Source: Lepas anatifera (taxonomy: Eukaryota > Arthropoda > Thecostraca > Lepadidae). Taken from it: a stretch of 64,000 nt of DNA. The notes under the pieces were generated by a model. The model was not told the DNA's origin. It ran no database searches and worked only from the letters and a program-made list of their open reading frames with translations. The translations under genes and the position numbers were made by a program. Below, in pieces: positions 44,996 through 57,399 of the stretch. The first letter of the stretch is position 1. Every line of letters begins with the position of its first letter. Location of the stretch: contig JAOTON010001669.1 in NCBI GenBank assembly GCA_034440635.1, forward strand, positions 1,865,501 through 1,929,500. Direction: 5' to 3'.

Positions 44996-47361
44996 CTGAA
45001 TTCTGGGAAAAGTACATGGTACAGAAGAACTAACGTATTATTCAGAGGCAGTATTGGTCTTATCCAGCGACTTTTACCTGTGCGACAAAATGATAAAAAT
45101 GTGTACTGCACAATATGCAATTTGGACGACATGGGGACTTTTGGGAATTATTTTCCTGGTAACCCGACTAGAATTTCCCAATGCACTTTTCCAACGGGTT
45201 GTATGAGGTACCATATGGTACTAATTCTGCCAAACTTTGGAATATTCCACACATACCAAGGCTTAGTGGCTTTAAAAGTGATGTGAAGAGCAATAAAGGC
45301 AAACATTTTACTTACGGGCATCTAGAAAACGAATTATGGAAAACCTAGGTGGGTTTATCTATTTAAAAAAAACACAAAAACCCGGGCAGTGGGTAGTACG
45401 CAGTGCCAGCCTGGCAATAAGAAATCCTGGATCCGCCAATGATTAACATATTTTTGACCCGAGAAAATCTCTCCTGCTCCGGTATTGCATTTCCTTACAG
45501 GTCATAATTTTCCCTCATAAGTGCATACGCCCTGCAAATTGCCAGCAATCTAAATTCAATAAGCAAACTATATTCGGTTTGCACGCATACAAATCGCATT
45601 GTGCCGGTATCCGTTTTGCGCCGTACTTTGTCTTGACGGAACCTCTTCAGCAACATGTTGGGCTTCCCGTCGTAGGGACCGGCGCCGTGACCACAAATTT
45701 GAGCAAAATACAACTCCTAGGGGACACCTTCCACGTTCGCCCCCTTGGAATATTTATCCCATTATCGTTAATCGGCATAGTTGTGTATTCAAAGAACAAG
45801 GGAAGCAGATGATACAGAAAAGGTATCCTCATTGAAAGTGCATATCTAGCTTCAGCGGAGCATTTTCAGCGAGATCCATGGCTGAGTAAAAAACCGGTCC
45901 ATCCCTACCTGGGGACCATCACTGATCTCTCACCGTCGGTCCCAGTCCTTCGATTTCTGTCCCACTGTTGATCAGCCCCCGTTTCAAGAACATCAGACCG
46001 TTCCTTCGTTCGGCCGGGTTGTATCGGTCTTCGCTGGAGACGGGTATGGCCTATAATTTGCTTATTATGCAACAATACGACAAAAACGTGGCATTTGTCC
46101 TCGTATAGAACGTTAATTTCTACTTAAATGATTCTCAACCAGAGCCAAATATGTTCCAGAATCCATACATAAAATCACGTATTTGAGGCCATCTCCTTTC
46201 TTTCTATGATTTTGGAAAACTCAAGGTGAAGCAGTACTGTGCATTTTCGGGGATAAGTTTCACTTGTTCACCAGATACAGCCGCCGGCGCAATTTTAGTC
46301 GAGGTGCAGATGCCGCCATTTTGCGAAGAAGGTGGCGGAGGTGTCACCAGCGATTTGCTACGCGGGCCAAACGGCTAAGCCATGGGTCCCCCAGTTTTAC
46401 AGCGCAAGACCGTGTATCCATCCACGAGAGAGGTCACCCAAAGAGGGAGCCAGTGTGTTCCTGGCTACACCACGGAAAGCGACTAGCGACAATGTACTCA
46501 TTCCACTCGCATAGCATCAAAACGTCAAAACGCACGCACCCAGAGTGTTGGCTGCCCAGTCTATCTCCGGCTTCAGAAACTATCGACCGCAGTTGTGCGT
46601 TTCAGAATTTTCTTGAGTCGACTCAACTCAACTCATGTGCTGAGAGTGGTCGACTCCAATCTGACCCAACTCATTGTCAAGAGTTCAGTGAGCCGACTCT
46701 ACTCCGACTCAAGGTTGAATCCTTCCGACTCAACTTCGACTCAACTCACGACTCAACTCAGCTCAAACTTCAACTCCTTGTCAAAATATATAAATAAATG
46801 ATAAATAATATAAATAAATGGCAAATAACATAAATAAATCATAATTACACATGAATGAATAAATTAACCAGTAAATACAAGCTGTGCAGAAAGTCATACA
46901 GGAAACTGAAGATTAATAGACGAAAAATTAATTTATTGGCATTCAAACATTGATTAACAATTAGAAGTAGCCATGGATATATTTAATACCTCCAGACTGT
47001 CCCTGACAGATAAAGCTACCACACCATGTTGCAATTATTTCTAAAAGAAGCCTTGCATGTTAAACTAGGTATGTATGTACATACATACATGGAATGGAAA
47101 AGAACTTGAAGGGGTTACGGTTACAGCAACATAGGCAAATATTTGCACCTTCATACTATCAGAAAGGTCCGAGCTAAAAAGCATGATCTAAACCGTATTT
47201 TCAGACATAATAAAAGTATTGCTTTTGTTTCTGTTAAAGAAGAATGCTAGATCATTTTTCCAAATGAAACATTCCTACGCCATGAGATTAACCAGAATCT
47301 AAGCTTTAATTACTAGAGTACCTAGTTGTAATTGCAAATTCTAGGAACTACGGCAAAACCT

Positions 47362-47460
47362 AGGAATATACTAGGAACAGAATATACTAGGAAGGAATAT
47401 ACTAGGAACAAAATATACTAGGAACAGAACAGAATATACAAGGAACATACTATGCAGAAT
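47362..47460. repeat. Short tandem repeat, unit about 17-20 bp
   Basis: Five imperfect copies of AATATACTAGGAACA. Confidence 0.75.
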
Positions 47461-48224
47461 AACCAAGGAACCTAGCAAAACCATATCAATATATGACAAA
47501 GGAAAATAGAAATGAAAATTTTATCAGCGTAATGCATTTAATATGTTCATATGTTTAAACCCAATCCAATTTTCTGCTTGAAAACCTTCAATATAGCACG
47601 TACCTATCGCTCTTCAAAATGGGAGCACGGCTTCATAGAAAATTGCTAATGTTGGTTTTCCAAATAAAATACGGACGCCAAGCAAGGGTCTTTGATCAGA
47701 CAAAACCAGTAGCAAGAAACAATTCGTCTGATTCGTGCAACAACGGCGTCCAAACATTTTTGTCAAATCAGAGCCCAAACCTTTTCATGCTAATAGCAAG
47801 ATCTGCTTTTAATAGGCAAAACTAACGAAACAGCTGTAGACGGTGCATTTAAGACAAAGGAACAATATCATATGTAGTTTAAAAATATTTACATCACCTT
47901 ACGAATTACCACGCGCTTTTTACCATTTTTGTCCAAAAGCTACTAAGCTTGAGCCTATACTTGGTTAAATTTGTTCTTCGAAGACAACAATGGCGCACAC
48001 TTGCCTGTGCTTATTCTTATTAGAGTGGTGACACGTTAGAGTGCCACTACAAACTGTGAGAGGTGGTTGCAGTAACGGCGGATAAAGGGGGCAAGGGGCA
48101 GTTGCCCCCAAAATTATCAGAAGGGGCCCCTGGAAAAATACGCTATTTTAGCTTGGTTCTTTTCTGAAAGTTCATGAACGACCTGACTGAGCCCTAAACA
48201 GTTTCTCGATTTGGACAGTGTCCG

Positions 48225-49020
48225 AGATTTATCTCAGGGGCCCAGAGCTTGGACTCGGGGTCCCTCTAGCTTGGGCTCGGGACCTCTAGATTGGCCTTTA
48301 GGGCCCCCAGTTTAGCCTAAAGGGCCCCCAGCCTGGTCTCAGGGGCCCAGATCTTGGTCTAAAGGCCCCGAGCATGGATCAGTGCCCCCACTCTGTCTCA
48401 GGGGCCCCCGAGCTGTTCCTCGCCTCCTCCACGAACTTCGTCTCAGGGACCCCAAGCTTGGTCTAAGGGGCCCCCAAAGCTGGCCTCAGGGCACCCAAAT
48501 TTAGCCTTAAGGGAGTCCCCGAGCTCGGTCTCAGGGGCCTCGAAGCTTGTCTAAGGGGGCCGAGCTTGGTCTCAGGGGCCCTCAAGCTTAGTCTCGGGGC
48601 TCACGACGTGACCTCATGGGGGTTCGAGATTGGTCTCGGGCCCCAAGATTGATATAAGAGGGCTTCCCAGATTGGTCTAGGGGCCCCCGAGATTGTCTAG
48701 GAACTTTAGCTTGGTTTCGGGCCTAGCTTGGTTTCGAGGCCGCTTGGTCTGGCCCCGAGCTTTTTCGCCCCTGAGCTTGACTGGGGCATTCGACTTGATC
48801 TCTGCCCCGTTGGTCTCGCCCGCTTGTCTCGGGCTAGCTTGGTTCGGCAGCCTCGATTGGTCTAGGGGCTCCGAATTGGTCTTGGTGGCCTTGGCTTGAG
48901 TTGGGCCTAGCTTTGTTTCTGAGGCCCCAAACTTTGTCTGGGCCCTGGCTTGGGTGGTGCTTGGCTTGATCTTTAAGCCCGTCCGTCTAGGCGCTGTGTC
49001 TCGGGCCCAAGCTTGGTTTG
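48225..49020. repeat. AGCTTGGTCTCAGGGGCCCC tandem array
   Basis: Roughly 28-bp imperfect units over about 800 bp, decaying towards the right. Read in reverse complement, the unit (GGGGCCCCTGAGACCAAGCT) resembles the array at 43340-44490. Confidence 0.85.
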
Positions 49021-49498
49021 TGTGTGTGTCGTATGCCTGATTTACTTTTTCTTGCCGATATAGACGAGCATAGCGCCCCAGTTCTTTCGCGGAGACGGAA
49101 TTTTCCGAAAAATACTCAGAATATATAATTCGTGTTACCTACCAGTTTTATTATGTGATGCATACGAACAAACAGCAATCACTTTTTAAAAGATGAACTA
49201 TTTGCCTGAAGGCCGTTGTTTTACCGTTATTATAATTTTGCTAAACTCCTAACGTGACGTTGTTAAGCTTTGGCGTTCATGTCGGGCTTACGTGAACCTA
49301 TAAAACGCAGATCCATATTTCGACATCTACATGTTAAATACGCTGCTTATTTTGCTGCACTACAGGAAACATATTCCGCTTGAATCCAGATCGTGTAGAA
49401 AATCAATGGGAAGGCAAACCATTTTTCACGGGCAACTAAACAACGGGAGGATTAGCCATTTTTGTACTGAGCCAAATGCACTTTTACCATTTGTGACG

Positions 49499-49615
49499 CT
49501 TTGCGGGCGGAACCAGGATTTTGCTAGGAGAGTGGCTGAGCTTTGAAAAATGACGAAAAAGGGCAATAGGGCACAAAATGGGGCGGGCTAGCCCCTCGCC
49601 CCTGGATCCCCCTGC
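49499..49615. mobile_element. hAT-like MITE remnant
   Basis: GGGCGGAACCAGGATTTTGC on the left and CCCTGGATCCCCCTGCG on the right are degraded forms of the CGGATCCAGG ends around a short G-rich interior. No TSD could be read. Confidence 0.45.
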
Positions 49616-50340
49616 GCTTATGCCTCTGACCTCGGGAGTCCCACAATCCATTGCGTTCTTGGGGCCCTTGCTGCCGGGACCCACGTCAAGGGCCCCTGGA
49701 AAAATTATTGCCCCCATCAAAAGAGCATCCGCCGCCACTGGGTGGTTGGAAGAAATTCTAAATATTGATGTAAGGTATTGAGATATTTGAATGTATTTGA
49801 TCCGTTCCACTACTTAAATGTTTCGATAGGCCGGATAGGAGCCTGTTTAATGTTTCAGTACATGTATTATATGGGCCTTTATAATAAGAATTGAACCGTA
49901 TAATTAAATTGATATACTAAAATAAATTGAAACTTTGATTGGAAAATTGAAACAATGGAGGGAAACGTATTCGGAAGGTTAAGGGAGGTTTGCAAAGGTA
50001 GGCAATTCAAACACTTTTTAACATATTGGCATGCTGTGTCAACTTTTTCGTCGCTGATTTGACTCGCTGTCTTCGCGACTCATTGACGTGGTCTGACCGA
50101 CACAACTCAACTCATTGACGTGGTCTGAACCGACACAACTCAACTCATTGACGTGGTCTGACCGACACAACTCAACTCAAACATCTGATTTTTCGACCAA
50201 CTCAACTCGGTCAACGAGTCACAACTTGGTTCAACTCCGACTCCGACTCGCGAGTGCCAACTCTGATGCGACCAGTTCAAACCACTCTCTCTCTAAACAT
50301 GCGCGCACGAAAAATGTCACCAGGATGTTCTTGGCACGCT

Positions 50341-50351
50341 TTATATATATA

Positions 50352-50385
<34 letters not shown>

Positions 50386-50388
50386 TAT
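50341..50388. repeat. (TA)n microsatellite
   Basis: It occupies the same place in duplication copy 1 as 60499-60598 in copy 2. Confidence 0.9.
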
Positions 50389-50576
50389 GCATATATCCTG
50401 ATCTTCACCACATGTTCCATTTTACAACATGGCGTGAAATAACACAAATTGTTATATAAAATTCGGTTTCCAGTGACAACACCATGCTATCGTTCAGGTA
50501 CGGGTACTATGTTGAGCTCGGTCCAAATGACACGGGCCCCTGCGATCAATGGTCTTGTTGGTTGAGGACTAGCCGC

Positions 50577-51692
50577 TTCAGGGTATGGAGGTCCATCTGA
50601 CGGGGCTCCTAGTGGTCCCTCAACTGTCCCCTCTCTTTCTCTACCACCTTGCTGATGGTTGGGTTGCCAACTGGCCGGCAGTTTATTGAGGTTCCACCGG
50701 CGACCCGGTGCGGACCTGCTCTTAACTGGGAACTTGTGACAGGACCTGGACGGTGGAACTTGTCCACTGCAGCCTTGCGGGCAAAGGCCCCAGTTTCTTT
50801 ATTTTCAGTGGGGTCCTTCCATCGTGGCTTGCGATGATAGGGACACCCGGAGGACTCGTTCACTGAGGCTGCCAACTTTGACAGGGCCTCTTGGTCGCAC
50901 CTCTAAGTCAGGGTCATTCTACTGGGATCCTGTCTACGGCTTAGATCTTAGCTGAAGGGGTGCGCTTATGGGGATCCTACCTGCTGGGTTTGGGAACTGG
51001 GAACGGACGTTGGTTATCGTATGGGCCTTTTTGATCAGGCCTCCTTCTGCCTGCCAAGCTGAGGGTCTTGTCTATGGGGCGAGACACTAATCAGCTGGCC
51101 CAACCTCCCTCGTAGGTGGTGGTTGTTAGCTGGGTGTGCGCTAGAACCGAGTTGGATTACGAGCTGCTGCTGCGCTCAACACTGAACGTTACCGGGCGGG
51201 TGTAACTTCGTATACTTTTAGGTGCGCGAGCACCTAAAACATTTGAAGACCCTAAACTTTCAAGCACCCTAAACTATTCTGCGACATTTAATAGGACCTA
51301 ATGCCAGTATTATACGAATTAAATAAAAGTGCCCAGATTCGGCTCTCTTGTAACTAACCATCTGGATATTTTCGGCTTAAAATATCACTTAAAAGATCTG
51401 GGGTTTCATAAATGTTAATTGCCGTGTCGCCGTTATCTCAAGCTGGGGTGCAGCTAGACTTGTCGTTGCTTCCTTGATGATGGCTTTCGAAAAACAAGCT
51501 CACTTCCAGACTTCTAAAATATGACACGGTGCATGTGATTTCTTCCCGATTTATTCAGGCTGTATGTGATCGACCTGTAGCTGCTATACGTACCAAGCAG
51601 GGTTAAAAAGGCAACATGGAGTAGCTGTGGATCTATTGAAACTTGTTTAGAAGGGAGGAAACCGAACCAGTATATGGGAACGCAGCTTGTAC
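50577..51692. other. No gene recognised
   Basis: Sequence continuing from duplication copy 1 beyond the point where copy 2 is cut by the pogo-like element. Short open frames only. Confidence 0.45.
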
Positions 51693-52962
51693 TTAAACCC
51701 TCGCCCGTCCGGGGGTATCATGCCTCCTGGTTTTTCAAGGATAGTGGAAGAAACCGCGGCGCTGCGCCGCCGTATTTTGCATATCTCCTATTGATCAATT
51801 CCGCATCTTTAAAAAATTAGGTTTGGTTATGTTAGGCCTCGCCGGCAGTGGCTTCCTCTAAAAAATTGGATTGCATTTATGCTATAAGTAGTTAGTTAAG
51901 TTTATAAGTAGTTCTTATAAGTGACATCTCGTTTAACCTGCAATCCGACACTTATATACCGTGATGGGCCTACGGGGTTCAATATATATTCTTGGTTTTG
52001 GAAATCAGTGACATAGTTTTATTTACGGGTCACCTCTTCATGGAATACAGGGTAAAAACTGTAAATGGCTTATGTCGGTTCGTGTGCTTATCCTCGCCAT
52101 TCCGGGCCGTTTCACCCCTCGTTATTTTCCGATGACCAAACGTTCGTTTAGCCCAATGCTGCGTGTAAAATGTATAAAAAATCAATTTGACACATCTTGA
52201 CCAAATTTCAAGTCAATGCCATGTCAGTTCACCGAGTTATGACGTCATTTCTAAGCCCATGTAAAGCAGTTTTGGTCCTAAAATAATTTTGAAAATCCGC
52301 GCGTTACTCGGCTTCTAGAAGAGCTATATCAAGATCCTAAACAGCATTCAAAAACTCCTGAAAAGGCAATCTGAAATTTGTCATCCATTTTGAGGTCAAG
52401 TCCATAACAAAGGCACCAGAGGTCCCCAAAGGTCAGTAAAGGTTACCATTTTAGACATTGTTATTGGTTATAACTCATGAACAGGACAAGATGCAGCAAT
52501 GGATTTGTTTTCATAGTGACGAGCATTACCCAAGGATTCGAATGGTATGCGACCTGAATTTGACCTTGACCTAAGGTTAGGTTAGGTGGTCTAACCTAAC
52601 CTTAGGTTAGACCTTGACCTAAGTTCAAGGTTACGCGTGACCTTACAAGGTTATGCCGCATATCGTGGAACTCCTTGGGTCAGGACAAACACATTGACAC
52701 ATTGGGCTTTGCTCTAGGTCTATTGGTTCCCTAATTATAAGGAATTTTCTAAATGCGTCGAAATTCGACCATTTTGTGATCTCACAAGGTCACTATTCAA
52801 CCTAGGGTAAAAACTGTACTCCGTCGGAGAGTTCAGGTCACGGGCAGCATGCTGCACTTTACCGCGTCTTTCCACCTCTCTTAGTTTTCAAACGGTTAGG
52901 GGTCAAATCGATCCCCCCGGTAGGGCGAGGAAGTAAAATACCTCCAGTAGGGCAAGGCTTAA
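51693..52962. mobile_element. Family 1 TTAA/GGTCA MITE, longest copy
   Basis: The copy is bounded by TTAA at 51693 and 52959-52962. The left end is TTAAACCCTCGCCCGTCCGG and the right end CCAGTAGGGCAAGGCTTAA. It has a subterminal GC hairpin CCGCGGCGCTGCGCCGCCG (51754-51772) and a palindromic cluster of CCTAAGGTTAGG / CCTAACCTTAGG units near 52570-52615, within a field of GGTCA hexamers. Confidence 0.75.
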
Positions 52963-53395
52963 GAATAACTTCCGGTTCTCGTAATATAAGTATATTGGGC
53001 CACCCCAAAGGTCGAACTAGACATGTCTGATCTGAGACCTCTGTAAGGTCATTTGGGACTATTTAAGCCATTTTCAGACATGGGTTCGCAGGAAACCCAG
53101 ACAACTTCGCAGGACAACTTGGCAGGAAATGATGATATAGATTTAACTTTGGCACCATTTCGCTTAGATTGCCATTACGAGTCGATTGGTATGCATATCG
53201 ATTTTGTCAGACCAGATAATGCTCTTGACCTGACCTTTGGTTAGGTCGTTTTTAGATTTTGACACAGCATGTTCATACCATACATTATTTGATTCGCCGT
53301 AACTAGAGCATCCGAATGACGCCTACATTATGGCTCTAGATGAACGCAGTTTTCGACCTCAGTTTGGCCATTAAAGATCAGTCATTAGCAGGCTA

Positions 53396-53841
53396 TTAAA
53401 GGGAATGTGGCACCCGGATTGGATCCTGGAATTTGGTGTAATTAGGGGTATGTTTAGCCGAAAATCATGAAAATGTCCATGATTTTTCTGAGAAATGTAC
53501 AATAAGCTCAACATTTTGATATTTAAAATGCTCCTCTATGGTAAGAAATAAACCTCTGCCTGTAGATGACGTTATGATCTGGCAACTGCTACAATATTCA
53601 ATAGGCTTCAATAGGCTGACTACTCACCGTGACGTCGGCATGTCGTCACGCCAACAGCTAACAACTGTGGCCGGCTGCTAGGGTACATTTTGGGTACATT
53701 TCAGGTAGGTTTTTAGCTTTTCTCCACGCAAATTTTCAGTTCCAAGGCAAATGAGATATCGAATACCGGGTTTTCCGGCATGCTTTACAGCTTGGCCATC
53801 TCAGTTAAAATCACGTTATAAAGATACCACATTCCTTTTAA
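53396..53841. mobile_element. Family 2 TTAA MITE
   Basis: The left end is TTAAAGGGAATGTGGCACC and the right end ATACCACATTCCTTTTAA. The interior is shared with the other copies. Its right TTAA (53838-53841) is also the left TTAA of the next element. Confidence 0.85.
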
Positions 53842-54822
53842 CCCTCGCCCCGGTGGGGGGGGTGTTTGAACAGACCCCTTGGGTTTTTCCGGCGGCACGA
53901 AAAAACGGTGGCGCGAAGCGCCGCCGTACTTGCCACACCTTATCCTTGATCAATTCCGCAACTTTCCCAAAATTTTAAGGTTGGGTCATCTCAGGTCAGG
54001 TCACCAGTGCAGGTCAAGTGACCTCACCTCAAACAATATTTAAGGTGGCATAGGTAAGAAACGGGTGAACCTATCGAATTGAAACATATACCACATAATG
54101 GGCCCTCCGGGTGCTACAACATATATTCCGGGATTTTTCATATTGATGACCTAAGGTCAAGTACGGACCATGACCTCTCCATGGGAAATACATGGGGGAA
54201 ATTGAGCTGTATTTGTGTAGATACAGTTGAGAATACCTTCATATTCTCCAAATCATAGTATCCTGGGCCCCTTTCCAGGTTCATATTTTTTACTTGTGAC
54301 CTCAGTGAAGTCATCTGGGGCTACTTAAGCAGTTTTTAGGCTTAGGTCAATAATTTTGCATGAAATGGTGATACAGCCTTTATTTTAATATAATTGTGTT
54401 AGGATTGCTATTGCGAGTCGACTAATATGCATATTGACTATACTAGGTTAAAAAATGACCTTGACCTGACCTGAGGTCAGGTCATTTTTGTGTTTCCGCC
54501 TCGTATGGTCATATTATACATCACTCGATTCACCGTGACGAGAGGAAGCGAATGGTGCCTAAAAAGAGTATCCTAACTTAACTCAGGCAGACGCTAAAGC
54601 CCAAAAGCTCCACTCAAAATGTCACTTTTGTTGGCCTGGCATGACCTCAATATTGACCTGAGCCAAAAAGTGACTGATATAGTCTCTTCATGAATTTGTA
54701 CGAGCTATCCACCCGCGTTCGCGTTTTTTCGCTATCCCGCATAGGGGCCGAGTTTGAGGGGGTTGTTCAAACACCCCCCACCCGGGCGAAGGTGGCTCGG
54801 AGCCCCACCGGGGCGCGGGTTA
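53838..54822. mobile_element. Family 1 TTAA/GGTCA MITE abutting family 2
   Basis: The left end is TTAACCCTCGCCCCGGTGGG and the right end CCCCACCGGGGCGCGGGTTA. A subterminal hairpin CGGTGGCGCGAAGCGCCGCC lies at about 53905. GGTCA hexamers are dense, with the palindrome TGACCTGACCTGAGGTCAGG at 54464-54483. Confidence 0.8.
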
Positions 54823-55929
54823 CAGAAAGTTTCCTTAAACCAGGCGCGTCGGAACGTTTTCGAGAGTGGAGGGCCACATCCGGCCACGCGTTCTGAACCC
54901 TGCCAACAAGAGCTTTATGTGAACCTCCACGTAAAGTGACCAGAAATCGCTGTTTTAGCTCTCGGTTATCATACCACGTAGGGCTCTTAGGAGAAGATGT
55001 ATTGTCTATCACAAATCACATCGGGACCTGCAGCTTCCCTGATTAAATAACTTTTCACAGCTTTGTTAGTCCAACAACAATGTAACACCATAGATAAGCT
55101 TTTAATGGCGGTAAAATGCAAACAATAATACTTGGTTGTGTGCGCGCTTTTCAAAGTTTTTTTCCAAAAAGACACCAAAAGCTCCGGGCTCCACCACGTT
55201 TGCAGTTTTTCGAGCTGTGACCTTATGATGAACAGGAAGCTTTAAGCATAGGCGCAGCAACTATTTTGAAGTTGCGGGCAAGGGTCGCCGACGTCGGTGG
55301 GGGCAAAGGTGACTCAGCCTATCACTTGATTTGTGACCGAAAACAAGTTATGGGAACGGTTGGAAATTGGTGAGCACTGTCACCATGGTTCGAAAGTTGG
55401 GCTGCAGCCGCCACCACGGTTTTGGGCGTATGGCTTAAAGTATGTCTAGTCACTGGCGGATCCAGGGGGGGGACATTAGGGCCATGCTCCCCCAAATGAT
55501 CAAACCAGGGGGCCAAAATATTGTTGGGCCCGCGGACGAACAGCGTGGGGTGCAAATAAAGCGAGAAAGAAGTCATTAGAGATGTTTAGACAAAACTGTA
55601 AAACTTTTACCCCTTTTAAACGTTTTTTATCCCCTAACACCGCCAGTGATATTGTATGGGTCGGCTAGGAAAAAGCACCCGTAAACATTTTCACAAAGTC
55701 ACACCCCTGACTCGAAGTACACTCATTCATAAGCACGATAGTATTATGAATTATTGCTGCAATGCATTGCTGCAATTTTCATTGTTACTATTACTATCAT
55801 TATTATCATCATTAAGTGAAGTTCACTTTCTGAATTTATTTTCTGAGGTGTATGGTCTGTGAAAACATGTACCTCGGATCGCGGCAAGAACTGAAGATAT
55901 GACATAAGTAACAGGCCGAGGTCAAGTTA
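54823..55929. other. No gene; hAT-like MITE end at about 55455
   Basis: CACTGGCGGATCCAGGGGGG at about 55453 matches the end of the hAT-like MITE at 61167. The matching right end and TSD were not resolved. Otherwise no supported feature. Confidence 0.5.
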
Positions 55930-55933
55930 AGGT

Positions 55934-55939
55934 TTTATT
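55934..55939 (-). promoter_or_regulatory. Poly(A) signal, glycine-rich copy 2
   Basis: AATAAA on the minus strand, about 370 bp after the copy 2 stop. Confidence 0.45.
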
Positions 55940-56306
55940 TCAAGCATTCCACAACTGTTGGAAAGTAGCCAGACACATTTCTGGCCACAAGCAACATTAA
56001 AACCACTGAAAGTAGTTCCAGTTTTTGTTCCGCTGTTAGAAATAGTCGTTTACATCGTTGAAAATTCAGTTGCCGACGCATCCTTCAAATAATTAACAAG
56101 TGACAACATTTTCTAACTATCATAACAACATTGGGTCAACATTCCGGTTCCATCATAAGGTATAAAATGATCACAGATTACTTCGGTTCAAGACCAAATC
56201 AACAGCAGGTAACAAACTCTTAATTTTCGCAACATCACAATTTAAAAGCTCACGATCCCAAACGATCCGCTGACTGACCCGTCGCAGGGCAACCCCTCCA
56301 TGGTCG

Positions 56307-57296
56307 TTAACAGCCGGAGGCGCCCGTGTACTGGTTGGAGGTGGCGTGGGTGTTGGAGGCGGACGCTCCTCCGAAGAGTCCGCTCTGCTGCAGGTTAGAC
56401 GCCTGGGCCGAGTTGATGCTGGAGCCGCCGCTGGAGGCAGAGCCGCCCGCCGACGATCCCACGGACGTGATCACTGCCGACCCGCCGTGACCGCCCGATG
56501 TGGAGGCGCTGGTGACTGTTCCCTGGGCATTGCCCGAGGCGGTGCCGCCTCCCAGGCCCAGACCAAAGCCTCCGAGACCGCCCCCGACGCCACCGTGTCC
56601 TCCGCCTCCGATGAGAGCACCTCCGGAGCCTCCGCGGTGGATTCCACCACCGAACCCACCTCCAAGGTGTCCGCCTCCGATTTGTCCACCTCCGATCTGT
56701 CCACCTCCGAGGTGTCCGCCTCCTATTTGTCCACCTCCGAACTGTCCACTACCAAGGTGGCCGCCTCCGATCTGTCCACCTCCGAGGTGTTCGCCTCCGA
56801 TTTGTCCACCTCCGAGGTGTCCGCCTCCGATTTGTCCACCTCCGGGTGTCCGCCTCCGAGGTTTCCGCCTCCGATCGAGCCTCCGCCGAACTGCAGACTG
56901 CTGCTGGACGCCTGACCAGACGAAACGCCGCCTCCGAAGCCTCCGATGCCCGAATGTCCGCCACCTCCGAAGCCTCCGATGCCCGAATGTCCGCCACCTC
57001 CGAGGCCAACACTCGGACGCCCGCCGGAGACCACGCCGCCTCCCAAGCTGCCTCCGCCGACAGCATGCCCAGACCCGGACCCGAAGCCGCCTCCTCCTCC
57101 GCACGCTACCTACCGCTACCGCCACCGCCACCACCGCCGCCACCGGCTCCGAAGCCGCCGCCTCCTCCTCCGCCTCCACCACCGCCTAGCCTCCGCCGAT
57201 CTGGCCTCCGCGGTTCTGTCTGTAGCCGCTGTTGCCGTAGGTATTGCCACAGCTGACCAGTGCAACAGCACTCAGCAGGATTGCCAGCCTCTTCAT
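56307..57296 (-). pseudogene. Glycine-rich protein paralogue, frame-disrupted
   Basis: Same start (MKRLAILLSAVALVSCGNTY) and same C-terminus (ending QYTGASGC) as the intact gene at 40279-41091. Codon 37 is TAG because one C is lost (TACGGC became TAGGC). From there the glycine frame continues in a different register down to about 56850, where a second small indel (CCTCCGGGTG against CCTCCGAGGTG) restores the original one. A local insertion near 57098-57120 adds CT/GC repeats. Between the breaks the original frame reads Arg-rich nonsense. The TATA box and AATAAA are retained. Either a pseudogene or, less likely, assembly errors in GC-rich repeats. Confidence 0.75.
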
Positions 57297-57393
57297 GGCG
57301 GAGGTGAAGCTACAGACGAGGGAGGTGTGAGGACGACTCTGGCTGCGTGGCTGCAGTCGGTGGAGTGGGTATTGAGAGACAGGTGAGCGCTGG

Positions 57394-57399
57394 TTATAT
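57394..57399 (-). promoter_or_regulatory. TATA box, glycine-rich copy 2
   Basis: ATATAA on the minus strand, about 98 bp before the ATG, as in copy 1. The promoter survives although the coding frame is broken. Confidence 0.5.

Larger units (their letters stand above)
42201..45413. mobile_element. Large hAT-like non-autonomous insertion (3.2 kb)
   Basis: Absent from duplication copy 2. Ends CAGGGTTGGA and GTGCCAGCCTG are weakly inverted. Flanking 8-mers CCGATAAG and GCAATAAG agree at 6 of 8. Subterminal regions share GGGTTTTTG-type runs in inverted orientation. It contains a SINE, a GGGGCCCC-type array, a family 2 MITE and a TA tract, but no transposase. Confidence 0.55.
41978..45441. mobile_element. 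hAT-like MITE split by a larger insertion
   Basis: The left part (41978-42200, CATAGGCAGAGCCAAGG) and right part (about 45421-45441, AAATCCTGGATCCGCC) correspond to the two halves of 57922-58086 in duplication copy 2. The left flank ATTTAAAT (41970-41977) resembles that copy's target duplication. The MITE was therefore present before the duplication. Confidence 0.7.
46603..50265. mobile_element. Large hAT-like insertion with GACTCAACTC subterminal repeats (3.7 kb)
   Basis: Absent from duplication copy 2. The left edge CAGAATTTTCTTGAGTCGAC and the right edge, read inverted, CAGAGTTGGCACTCGCGAG both begin CAGA and lead into arrays of GACTCAACTC-like decamers (46613-46790 and 50095-50245). The flanking 8-mers GTGCGTTT and ATGCGACC agree only partly, so the target duplication is unresolved. 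The interior is AT-rich with two tandem arrays and no transposase frame, hence non-autonomous or decayed. Confidence 0.55.
39860..50576. repeat. Segmental duplication, copy 1
   Basis: Collinear with 55930-60766: the glycine-rich gene and its 3' flank, about 700 bp upstream including the TATA box, the hAT-like MITE (41978), the segment 45421-46600, and 50266-50576 up to GACACGGGCCCCTGC and ATCAATGG. Relative to copy 2 it carries two large extra insertions (42201-45413 and 46603-50265). The left boundary is approximate. Confidence 0.85.
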
